Under the pieces are notes generated by a model. That model searched no databases and was not told the DNA's origin. It was given only the letters and a program-made list of their open reading frames with translations. This document shows positions 38,521-46,844 of a DNA stretch of 47,124 nt, piece by piece (within the stretch, counting starts at the first letter, position 1; each line of letters starts with the position of its first letter). The position numbers and the translations under genes are program-made. The stretch is from Trichomonas tenax (lineage: Eukaryota > Parabasalia > Trichomonadida > Trichomonadidae): NCBI GenBank assembly GCA_023091735.1, contig JALKBU010000342.1:1-47124 (forward strand), given 5' to 3'.

Positions 38521-38523
38521 AAG

Positions 38524-38979
38524 ATGTCTGAGCTCCTTTTCATTTCTCCAATTTCAAAGAAGAACAACAAGAAGCCAACATGGAGGGGAATCCCACGTGT
38601 TTCCTTCACACGTCCAGCTGTTGCTGCTGAAGTTGACCCATTAGTCAAACCAGCTTGCCAGCTAAAACCAGTCGAAACACGCAAATCTCTCACAATCGGC
38701 ACAGTCGTCATCATTGTTGGCGGTGAACATCAGGGAAAGCGCGCCGTTGTCGTTTCAGATCTTGGCTCTGGTTTAATCAAGGTTGCCGGCCCAGTTGTTC
38801 CAGTCAACGAAATCTCTCAAGACTTCCTCATTGCCACATCTACAAAGATCGAAGTTCAGAAGGATGCTACAGAAGCTCAGGTTGAGGCTGCTGCTCAGAA
38901 GGTCAAGGATATGGTCGAATATCTTAAAGCACCATTCACAATCAAGAAGGGCGATCGTGTCCATCTCATGAAGTTCTAA
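38524..38979 (+). CDS. RPL6: 60S ribosomal protein eL6 (L6)
   Basis: The 151-residue protein matches eL6: a basic N-terminus (KKNNKKPTWRGIPRVSF), the KOW-type core with GTVVIIVGGEHQGKRAVVV and LGSGLIKVAGP, and the signature FLIATSTKIEV. eL6 is a solvent-side large-subunit protein. The length is short compared with the animal protein, as in other protists. The frame's earlier ATG at 38488 lies before M5, so 38524 is the start. The stop is TAAAT. Confidence 0.93.
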   Translation: MSELLFISPISKKNNKKPTWRGIPRVSFTRPAVAAEVDPLVKPACQLKPVETRKSLTIGTVVIIVGGEHQGKRAVVVSDLGSGLIKVAGPVVPVNEISQDFLIATSTKIEVQKDATEAQVEAAAQKVKDMVEYLKAPFTIKKGDRVHLMKF

Positions 38980-39125
38980 ATTCTATATTTAAAATAAATT
39001 ATTTAATTACTATTGTAATTAGCTTTGTTTTATATGCAGTAGAATATCGTAAACTCAAATGACTTTTCTTTTTATTGCGAAAAAAATGCAGGACAACCTA
39101 AGCATGTAATGACAAATTAAGCATT

Positions 39126-39452
39126 TTACTGAACAGCAAGTCCATAAATGGAAACAATACAGTGCATTGATTCGTTCTCCCAGCGGACTGTGACCATGCC
39201 ATCTGAGTTGGAATCCCAGTAGCATGAGGAGGAGACGTGGAGGCCACCGCCAGCCTTCTGGAGGATGAGGCACTGAGAAACAAATTTATATGCAGGGAAA
39301 CGCTCGCATAATGTACGGAGTGTGGATTCAAGGATTTCGCTTGACCATTTGTTTACAGCACTGTGGTCATATACCTGGTTGTTGAGTGAGCTCTGAATAG
39401 ACTGCTCTGTGATTGAACGAACTGCATCTGTTTCAAACTTTGGTGCGCTCAT
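39126..39452 (-). CDS. Dynein light chain Tctex-1 (DYNLT) family
   Basis: The 108-residue protein aligns by eye with DYNLT1. It has N-terminal helices, VYDHSAVNKWSSEILESTL, the strand FVSQCLILQKAGGGLHVSSSC (read in two parts), YWDSNSDGMVTVRWENESM and the terminal strand CIVSIYGLAVQ. Length matches the family's 110-116 residues. These light chains dimerise on the dynein intermediate chain in axonemal, cytoplasmic and IFT dyneins; which one is not decidable. Together with IFT140 it fits flagellar function. Confidence 0.92.
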   Translation of the reverse strand: MSAPKFETDAVRSITEQSIQSSLNNQVYDHSAVNKWSSEILESTLRTLCERFPAYKFVSQCLILQKAGGGLHVSSSCYWDSNSDGMVTVRWENESMHCIVSIYGLAVQ

Positions 39453-40118
39453 TGATTTTTATGTCACATTTAATTAAACGTTCACAAATTTACCGTTTAT
39501 AATATAACGTCTGGAAAAATAATCGTTACCACAAAAAAATGCGGTACCAAAGGTGTTTTTGAATAAAAGTGTATATAATTTGAGAGCAGGTTTTATTAGA
39601 ACGGCCATGTGCATCTATTGATCAGTGTTTAACAGGTTTTGGGATAGAAATTGAAATCCTCAAAAAAATATACGCTTTTTGGCCACAAAAATATAATAGA
39701 TGATGACAGAATTAGAATGTATAATTATTCTCATCCAAAAAAGAGAAAGAGTTACAAATAATTTTTTGAGATTCTGAAAAACGCGATTTTTAGAGAAAAT
39801 ATAAGTAAAATGATTGCACTGTGTCCTATAGCAAACAACAACATTCATAAATATCGCAAAATCTCATTTTTTTCTCGGAGCTTTTGAACATTTTGAAGAA
39901 AATCATTTGAAAATACAAAAAAATATCATTTTTATAGCATGTAATAATCAAAAGAAAAGAAAAAACCAAAATTCGAAATCGAAAATAATCGTCATGGTCG
40001 TTCAATATTTCTTAATGAATGGATACTTATGCTTATTAATATCTATTTGATTGTTAAAGCTGAAAATTAAGACGATTAAAAAATGTTAACATTTCCCAAA
40101 ACTCGAGCTAGCTCCAAC
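39453..40118. other. Gene-free stretch between host genes and mobile DNA
   Basis: AT-rich without credible frame. The left end of the transposase element must lie here or nearby, but I found no matching terminal inverted repeat or target duplication by eye. Confidence 0.45.
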
Positions 40119-41500
40119 TTAAGGATACGATGCAATAACAGGGATCATAGACAATGGGCGGCTATCATTTTTGAGGAAAATATTGAAAGTTTGCATGAAT
40201 CTTCCGAGATTAAATTGCTGATCTAAGCCACAAGCAAGGTAAGAATGTGCTTTCGAGGCCTGGACATGATAATGGATCTGCGTGAGTGCAGGCTCATCAG
40301 TTATAATCATTCCATTCACGATCGAGTTGCTAAATCTAATTCGTTTTTGTTGTCTTTCGAGTTCCCAATCTTTCAATTCACGTACAAACTCGGACTCAAG
40401 GAGAGGCTCAACGCTACAAGGATAAATACCGCATTTTGCTGCCGTCAAGTTTAATGTTTGACAACTAACGGCGCTTTGCCAGGCCGTTAGCAGAGCTTTC
40501 ATTGCACAATATCTGACACGTGTTGCTATTGTTTGCTCGTTATCTTCAGGAACTGTTTTCAAGAGTTCTCGTTACAGCTTTGTGAATTTACGACGCACTG
40601 TACCAGCCAATCCAACATCAAAGTGCTGGTACACATGGGTACAATGGCTTGGGAAAACGAAAGATACAACGTTGTTCGCACATAGAATATGAAGAGCCAA
40701 TGGACATTCTCGGGAGAGATGTTCATCTAGTAAAAGAAGTACTGGTTCATTGCGCATTGAGAAGTGCCATCGCTGCCTCAGAAGATGCAAGTGATACACG
40801 AAATCGAGAACCCAGACAAGAAAGATTTCTCTGTTCCCCATCATTTTTTGGATGAAAAGAAAAACAGCTCACCTGATTCAGAAAACTCTTTCAACTCATC
40901 AGGAAGGTTCATGAGTTTGGGCAAGATGATCAAAGGAGGAATAGAAACTCCATCCATACTACAACAAAGCATCGCTGTTATATGAGGTAAATCTGGGACA
41001 CCATTACAAATCACTCGTCTCACGTAATCAGGACAAGCAGCTCTTCTTGCATTTAGGCAGGAGAGCATAAATTCGTCCATGTTAAAGATGTGACTCCTCT
41101 TAAACCTTCGAAATAAAGGTGCGGTCCTAGTATGATAAGAAATCACTTCATCCCTTGGGCACACATAATACCTTTTTGGGTCTATTTCTCTTACCCTGCA
41201 ATAAGGGATGTTATTTGATTCGAGGAAATTCGAAACCCAAACAAGAGATGGCATTTCTAACTCAGTAGACTGCAGGCTGTCAATGATTTGTTCATATTGA
41301 CAGACTCCTAAAAACTTGATTCCTTTCGACAGTCGCTCGAGCTTAAGATGAAACGCGATCGCCACGATTTCTTCAGGATCAAGCAACTCTCCTTGTTGTG
41401 ATTCGTCTTTTATCTCAGCGAGCAACGGTTGCATATCTATTTGGCATAGATAGTGTTTCCGACCACCGCTTCCACTTCCAACATCCCAAGGATAGCCAAG
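40119..41500 (-). pseudogene. Decayed pogo/Tigger-like DDE transposase
   Basis: Read on the reverse strand. The N-terminal part has an HTH-like region (EEIVAIAFHLKLERL, then MPSLVWVSNFLESN) typical of CENP-B/pogo DNA-binding domains. The DDE_1-type catalytic domain follows. First Asp is in HIFNMDEF, second in VLLLLDE (codon near 40725), and third in HFDVGLAG (codon near 40617), 35 residues apart. A frameshift lies at a six-T run (40844-40849), and an in-frame TAA at 40572-40574 interrupts the C-terminal part, which continues to 40119. The upstream boundary is uncertain because the frame runs on into capsid-like sequence near 41470-41515. No terminal repeats were identified. Confidence 0.7.
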
Positions 41501-41917
41501 AGCAGTATCTAAATTATTGTTTGATGCTTGTGAACCTTGTGGACTACCTGTCTTCATATACTGAAGCATACCTGGTGTGGCTACGAAATATTTATCGCGA
41601 CATAACCATATTTGTGGTGGTGGCTTAGATATAATTTCTGGCGAATATCCATCAATAACTTTATAATATGTATCGTTATCACCTGAATAAATCGGTTGTC
41701 CTCTAAACTGAATAGAAACATTTTGACCATCACTATATAAACCATCAAATGTATAACCTGCGTTAGATCTTCCACATTGGAAATTCAGCATAAAACCATT
41801 AGCATCACTTAACTGATTAGCATATCTGGTACCTTTGCTGGATTCATTTTTAACCATTGTTAGCGAATCTCCATATTCTTTAGTACATCTCAAACCGCTT
41901 GAAAGATCTGATGCCAC
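40841..41917 (-). CDS. Chimeric open frame: capsid-like N-terminus joined to transposase
   Basis: A single 358-codon frame reads through the junction of two elements. Residues about 1-135 are capsid-like (for example LSDANGFMLNFQCGRS and NDTYYKVIDGYSPEI) with no transposase features. Residues about 150-358 are the DNA-binding and first catalytic part of the DDE transposase (Asp281). The first codon is GTG, and upstream the same capsid frame continues in another phase, so no natural start is visible. I regard it as an accidental in-frame fusion created by insertion, not a proven protein. Confidence 0.5.
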   Translation of the reverse strand: MASDLSSGLRCTKEYGDSLTMVKNESSKGTRYANQLSDANGFMLNFQCGRSNAGYTFDGLYSDGQNVSIQFRGQPIYSGDNDTYYKVIDGYSPEIISKPPPQIWLCRDKYFVATPGMLQYMKTGSPQGSQASNNNLDTALGYPWDVGSGSGGRKHYLCQIDMQPLLAEIKDESQQGELLDPEEIVAIAFHLKLERLSKGIKFLGVCQYEQIIDSLQSTELEMPSLVWVSNFLESNNIPYCRVREIDPKRYYVCPRDEVISYHTRTAPLFRRFKRSHIFNMDEFMLSCLNARRAACPDYVRRVICNGVPDLPHITAMLCCSMDGVSIPPLIILPKLMNLPDELKEFSESGELFFFSSKK

Positions 41918-42057
41918 TAACTGGTACTGTAAAAACTTGCGCCAAGTGTTGAAATAACTTGATCTGTGATATTTTTACCATTAACTGTTAATTGGACATT
42001 ATCATAAATAGGATTTTCAAAAACAGTATAGTTAGTAATGAGAAATTCGCACTAGTT
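41500..42057 (-). pseudogene. Fragment of a Maverick capsid-like gene, disrupted by the transposase
   Basis: Reverse-strand coding from about 42055 with VFENPIYDNVQLTVNG, then a one-base frame change near a T run at about 41930, then VASDLSSGLRCTKEY and onward to the transposase junction. The phrase FENP-x-x-x-x-VQL is shared with the capsid-like gene at 43768 (YENP-x-x-x-x-VQL), suggesting a homologous capsid C-terminal region from another Maverick. The 5' part of the gene is absent: the fragment begins next to the direct repeat at 42058. Confidence 0.45.
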
Positions 42058-42114
42058 CGACTTCGCCGAACTATTGCAAATTTCTAAAAGTGACACCTTT
42101 TTACATGACAAAAC
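42058..42114. repeat. Direct repeat, copy 1
   Basis: CGACTTCGCCGAACTATTGC through AAATTTCTAAAAGTGACACC and a TTTTTACATGACAAAA tail. It matches copy 2 at 42284-42338 with one internal substitution (GACACC against GCCACC). A looser match continues after both copies (GACTTTATAACAT and GACTTTATAAAAT). It may be a Maverick terminal or subterminal repeat. Confidence 0.65.
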
Positions 42115-42161
42115 TTAGTTTACGAGTCAAAAATAAAACTCCTGACTTTATAACATGTTAA

Positions 42162-42176
42162 GCTCTTAAAAAGAGC
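42162..42176. repeat. Short perfect hairpin between the direct repeats
   Basis: GCTCTT (42162-42167) and AAGAGC (42171-42176) form a 6-bp stem around AAA. Confidence 0.4.
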
Positions 42177-42283
42177 CCTCGCTCCTCTATAGGGAATTAA
42201 AGATTTCATGAATTTCAAAATCAACGTTAATTTTTATTTTAAATATATGATATAATTTATTTTATCTTTAATGTTAGAATCCG

Positions 42284-42338
42284 TGACTTCGCCGAACTAT
42301 TGCAAATTTCTAAAAGTGCCACCTTTTTACATGACAAA
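42284..42338. repeat. Direct repeat, copy 2
   Basis: TGACTTCGCCGAACTATTGC onward, 226 bases after copy 1 and in the same orientation. Maverick genes begin about 120 bases to the right, so this may mark the left end of the right-hand element. Confidence 0.6.
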
Positions 42339-42460
42339 CTCATGTTAAAATAACTTTACACGTCAATGTTAAAATGAATGTTATAATAATTTTTAAAACT
42401 AATGACTTTATAAAATCTAATCAGTTTTTTAAATAATTTTTTTTAATTTCTAGGTAAACA

Positions 42461-42854
42461 ATGAGTCACTACATTTATTATAAAACATTCCCCGAACGTT
42501 TACAGAAGTTATTCATTAACGATGCAAAGCTAAGAAACACAAATTATGACAAACGAGACGATGAACCAGAATATATAACATTACCGTATGACGTAAAATT
42601 TATCGCTTATGGGTCAACAGTAATGAGAGGAACTAGATTTACATTTTATACTAAAAATTATTTCTACAGTGAATCAACAGAGGATATATTACATTAACGT
42701 ATATATGAATAAAGTGATGATATTAGAACTTGATATTCATAACCAATATCGTTTATTCGGAGATGATGGAGCTGGTCATTATATAAAACCATTTAATCCT
42801 TATTGCTCGTTTTATTCATGTTTACAGAGTTATTTCGATGAATTCAATAAGTAA
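42461..42854 (+). pseudogene. Small Maverick gene split by a frameshift
   Basis: An ATG at 42461 opens 78 codons (MSHYIYYKTFPERLQKLF) ending at 42697. A second frame overlapping its end carries on without a gap in protein-like sequence (MNKVMILELDIHNQYRLFGD) to 42854. One frameshift near 42690 would give a single protein of about 130 residues, rich in Tyr and Phe and without a recognised domain. It is the first frame after the direct repeats. Confidence 0.5.
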
Positions 42855-42874
42855 TTATAATTTATTTTTCCCAC

Positions 42875-43246
42875 CTATGACAAAAATAATTTTAGCATAA
42901 ACTTATTCAGTCTTCTTCTGTTCTTCCTCCTTCTTTTTGCTTCTTCTTCGCGCAGGCGTTTACTTATCCATCTCGGATTCTTCTGTCTTCCTGCTGCAAG
43001 AGCTGCTAACTGCTTTTCACTACATTTACGCTTAGGCTTAACTTGTTTCTCTTCGGCACTTTGTGCCTCAAGGGCTTTAGCCCGTTCCGTTGGAGTGAAT
43101 CCTGCATCTGTCTTTTCTTCAGACTTTTTATTCTTCTTTGGTTTCTGTGTTGCCTTGAGTTCATTTAATATTTCTTCCTTCAAAGATGATTTAAGAGCTT
43201 CAATGTCTGTCAAGGCACTCTGTGCCCGCGTTTGTTCGCAATCCAT
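42875..43246 (-). CDS. Basic Lys/Arg-rich Maverick protein, 123 aa
   Basis: The ATG is at 43246. After an acidic helical start (ALKSSLKEEILNELKA) the protein is very basic: KKNKKSEEK, then KRKCSEKQLAALAAGRQKNPRW and a terminal KRRRKNRRR run. Such small basic proteins in virus-like elements are candidates for nucleic-acid condensation, which is inference. The last 10 residues may follow a frameshift, since another frame at the 3' end gives a KKKEEEQKKTE-like ending. It is antisense to its neighbours on both sides. Confidence 0.5.
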   Translation of the reverse strand: MDCEQTRAQSALTDIEALKSSLKEEILNELKATQKPKKNKKSEEKTDAGFTPTERAKALEAQSAEEKQVKPKRKCSEKQLAALAAGRQKNPRWISKRLREEEAKRRRKNRRRLNKFMLKLFLS

Positions 43247-43376
43247 GATTTATTATGGGATAAAAAATTAAAAATATTATTTTTAACTCAGATTAAATAT
43301 GAGCTTGAGTCGATCTGAAAGAAACTCGATAATTATTAATGACGCAAAATAAATCCAACATCCATTATATTATGTC

Positions 43377-43742
43377 ATGACAGACAAAAATGGAAACATT
43401 CAGGTTAGAAAACGAAAAGTTCCATTACCTCAAACAACTACTGAAGTAAAGAATGAACCAAAGATAGCAATAAACAATGAACCCGCAATTGTTCCCGTCT
43501 ATGAATCAGTGACGAATAAAAAGCTTCTCGAAAAAATGCTTGAAGTACTTGAACGTAGTACTGAATCAAAAGACATGAATAAAAATCCTGTTGAGCGTCA
43601 AAAAGAAACAGAAGAGAACAAACAATTCGTTTCTAACATAGCTGAAAAAGTAGAGAAGACACCACAAAATACAAACATAACGGAAAAAATAAATGCTACT
43701 CCAAGAAATCCATCAAGAAGAAGAGTTAGAGTTTTACATTAA
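43377..43742 (+). CDS. Small Lys/Glu/Asn-rich Maverick protein, 121 aa
   Basis: The ATG is at 43377. The product is polar and low-complexity in style with a basic start (VRKRKVPLPQ), a helical middle (NKKLLEKMLEVLER) and a very basic end (NPSRRRVRVLH). No domain is recognised. It sits 25 bases upstream of the capsid-like gene on the same strand, so the two may be co-regulated. A minor structural or DNA-binding role is a guess. Confidence 0.5.
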   Translation: MTDKNGNIQVRKRKVPLPQTTTEVKNEPKIAINNEPAIVPVYESVTNKKLLEKMLEVLERSTESKDMNKNPVERQKETEENKQFVSNIAEKVEKTPQNTNITEKINATPRNPSRRRVRVLH

Positions 43743-43767
43743 ATATTATTTTTTTATTCCTTAATAA

Positions 43768-45336
43768 ATGGAGAACAAGCAATTAAATGAATTTACACCA
43801 GTAGAGCATTATCATCAAATCAGAAGTTACTTTGATATCATAGATAATGCCATTCAGGTAGGTGATACTAATAGAAGATATGTTCCGTCAAAAGATCCAG
43901 CATCACCGAAAGATATAAATGATAACTCTATTACAACATTTAATATTAGCCCTAAGGGTGAAAATATGATCGATTTATACAATACAAATTTACTATTTAC
44001 TTATAAAGGAACTTATAAACTTTCTAAAGTAGTTGCTGCTTCAGCTATTCCAAATACTAATAATCCTGCTTTATGGCTCGGATGTGATGATACAGTATAT
44101 TTTGCAGGATCTTATCAAATTCTCGCTAATGGTAGATCTGTATATTCCACTGATAATGCAATATTTGAAGCATATGTGATTTCAAATTGTGGAACAACTG
44201 AAACAGCGAAAAAGGTTGATGTGTTCAGTAAAACAAGACATGCTGATGTATGGAAGAGAGTTAATACTGTCAGATCTGGTCAGGTTGTCGATTGTGGAGG
44301 TAAATCTGCTAATTCTGAAATCAATGTTGAAATTCCTTTAAAGCTTCCTGTTAGAAAATTCTTACCATTTGAAGCGATAAGATTTATTCCTGACTTTGCA
44401 GGAAATATTCAAATCAAAGTTAAGTTTACAAGTGATGCTTTGCAAGTCTGTCCTCTTTCTGTCGAGGATTGTTTAATCACACCTAACAATGTTGCAAAAG
44501 TAGTTGAATATCCAAAACTTACGAATCACTTCGTTCCATGGTCTCAGGAGTTCACGATGATTACATCAGTGACTCAGGACTCATCAACTAAAGCAATTAC
44601 AATAACAACTGGAGTGCAAAAGCTAACAAAAGTTAGAGCACAATTTACAGATTGCGCTGTTTTAGGTAAGAACTTCTCATTAGATCCTAACGTTTATTCT
44701 GAACTTGTTGAGCATTACACAAATCAGGCTTTATGTTTCCCAATCAAGTTGATGGACTGGATGCCCATGGATGGAACAATTTCAAATAAATCAAATGCTA
44801 AATGTACATTTACAAGAGAATATACACCCATTAATGTTAATTCGATATGGTTCTTATTCCAAAAGACACCCGAGTACTTAACTAATTACGAGAATCCTCT
44901 ATTTAATGATGTGCAACTATTTATGGGAGCTTACGGTACAATTCCATCAGAACCTGAATCTACAAATAGTCCAGCATATTATGAAATCGTATCTAATGCA
45001 TGCAATACTAATAATGATATGATTGGCTTTAATGTTGATGTCATGAAGTCATTAACAACATTAGCAAATGAAGATAAAGGTTATGTCAGTAATGATACCA
45101 CACATTTCTTAATGGGATTTCCAACATAAACTGACTTTACATTCCAACAGGGACAAGCATCAAATTCACCGATTACTTATAAATTGACTGTTACAACATT
45201 GCAGGATGACACACCATTTAAGGAAAAGCCACAAATTGGATTCTTGAGACATTGCTGCTTTGCAATTCAAGCAAGACCAAATGGACCACCAGATATTAGA
45301 ATTGATGATTACAACTTAGCCGCCGAAGCTGAATAA
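43768..45336 (+). pseudogene. Maverick major-capsid-like gene with an in-frame stop
   Basis: The ATG at 43768 opens 453 codons to a TAA at 45127-45129; the same frame then continues 68 codons to a TAA at 45334-45336, giving a parental length near 522. Its order of features resembles a double jelly-roll major capsid protein: an N-terminal DLYNTNLLFTYKG strand, the SYQILANGRSVYSTDNAIFEAY block, EINVEIPLKLPVRKFLPFEA followed by strand-rich sequence, and a second barrel with NPLFNDVQLFMGAYG. The segment after the stop is clearly protein-like (EKPQIGFLRHCCFAIQA). The single stop suggests recent inactivation. The capsid assignment is by pattern, not search. Confidence 0.6.
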
Positions 45337-45356
45337 AAATAAATTTATTTTTGTCA

Positions 45357-45953
45357 TTAGTTGACAAGTACATACTTCAAACAAATTTTATATTTAGTGA
45401 TGATGTCCATGTAATCAGTCAGATATTTATATTTAAAATCAACTCCATTTGTTCCTTCCTGCTCAATAACTCTTATCTGTGATATTTTCAAGAATGGCGA
45501 ATATTTAAGGCAGCATGAAGTTTCAGGATCTAATAAATCAATAATGACTTTATGATCTGTTTTTAATGCAATAAGTGTTTCAAGATCTTCTTTCGGTAAT
45601 AGAATTTGATCGTGTGAAACTAAGTTACATATTAATTTCTTATCTTGGTCTAGCAGAATGTTCTGATATAATGAAAGGAGGAATTCATCAACTGATTTAT
45701 AATTCATCTTCACGCTATGATAAGGATTTACTTCTGCTTCTCTCGTTATAATTGGAACTGGCGGCAGTGGATATTCAACTAACACGGAATCAGTAGCTGT
45801 TGCTTCTTTTATGTCTTTCAGTTCCATTTCATTACTTAATTTATCCGAGCTATAGTTTTTAATGATAATATTATTTGTTGTCCTTGAATCAACATTACTT
45901 GTTGGCTCAATGGGAACATTAACAGCTCCAGCAAGAATACTTTTACTTCTCAT
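45357..45953 (-). CDS. Unidentified Maverick protein, 198 aa
   Basis: The ATG at 45953 opens an intact frame. The N-terminus is polar (MRSKSILAGAVNVPIEPTSN), a Pro-rich bridge follows (VEYPLPPVPIIT), and the C-terminal half is a compact alpha/beta-looking region (VDEFLLSLYQNILLDQDKKL, IRVIEQEGTNGVDFKYKYL). I do not recognise the family. It converges on the capsid-like gene with 20 bases between stops, an arrangement suggesting it belongs to the same element. Confidence 0.55.
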   Translation of the reverse strand: MRSKSILAGAVNVPIEPTSNVDSRTTNNIIIKNYSSDKLSNEMELKDIKEATATDSVLVEYPLPPVPIITREAEVNPYHSVKMNYKSVDEFLLSLYQNILLDQDKKLICNLVSHDQILLPKEDLETLIALKTDHKVIIDLLDPETSCCLKYSPFLKISQIRVIEQEGTNGVDFKYKYLTDYMDIITKYKICLKYVLVN

Positions 45954-46844
45954 TTACTTTATAATAAAAAACTTTTATTTCATTAAAAAATGAGTGAAAC
46001 CCCAGTGATTTAAAGAAATTTTCTATATTCATTTAAATGAAGATAAAAAATATATTTAATTAATATGTCAATACTTACATTTAATGAACTCATTTAATTT
46101 TTCATGTATAATGTTAATGTTATGGGTAACTTTATAAGTTGATGTTTGGGGTAAATGAAGGGAGGAACCATGAAGAAATGGGGGTAAATGAATGATTTTC
46201 GTGAGTTTTAGGGCATTTCTGAAAAAGCTGAACCAAAAATGAATTTTAATGAAATTGTTTTGATTTTTAGGGATTTACTCGAGTAAATTAGGTGTGGATT
46301 TGGGGATTTACTGGAGCAAATAAGCATTTTTCGGATGTTTTTCGTTAAGGTTCCTGGTTCCTAGCTGTCAAAAAAACCATTTTATAAATACGTATATTTT
46401 TAGAAAAAGCAGGTCAGAAAAAGCTAAACCAAAAAATATTTAATTTGTAAAATGATACTAGGAACTACTAGGAACCAGGAACCAAGGAGGAAATAGGGTG
46501 AAAATACGTGATTTTTGAGGTAAAACACATGAAAAACATTGATTTTAAGGCAAAAACGAAAAACGAAGCTAGGAACCAACTAGGAACCAGGGAGGAACCG
46601 CGAAAAATTTGATGTTTTGGGTAACTTTATAAGTCAAGATTTGAATTTATGGCTTCATTTGCTTAAAATTTGATGTTTTCTACATGTTTTAAATTGATGA
46701 TAAAAATAAATGAAGGGGTTGATGATAAAAATAAATGAAGGGCTTGATGACAAAAATAAATGGATGTGTGGAAAGAGGGTAAATGAGTTAAAATTTGATG
46801 TTTTGACGTGTTTTAAATTAATGATAAAAATAAATGAAGGGGAT
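45954..46844. repeat. Repeat-rich non-coding region inside the Maverick
   Basis: The decamer CTAGGAACCA occurs at 46468-46477, 46569-46578 and 46580-46589. GGTTCCTGGTTCCTAG at 46349-46364 is the exact reverse complement of CTAGGAACCAGGAACC at 46468-46483. A 25-base unit (TTGATGATAAAAATAAATGAAGGGG) is repeated in tandem from 46694, 46719 and 46744, and again at 46818. The phrase GGGTAACTTTATAAGT appears near 46121 and near 46618. No coding frame is convincing. Confidence 0.65.

Noticed and set aside
38488..38523. Upstream ATG extending eL6 by 12 residues
   Set aside because: Lies before the CCTTT initiator, so it should not be in the mRNA.
39453..42060. Terminal inverted repeats of the pogo/Tigger-like element
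   Set aside because: No matching pair was found by eye on the two sides of the transposase; needs computation.
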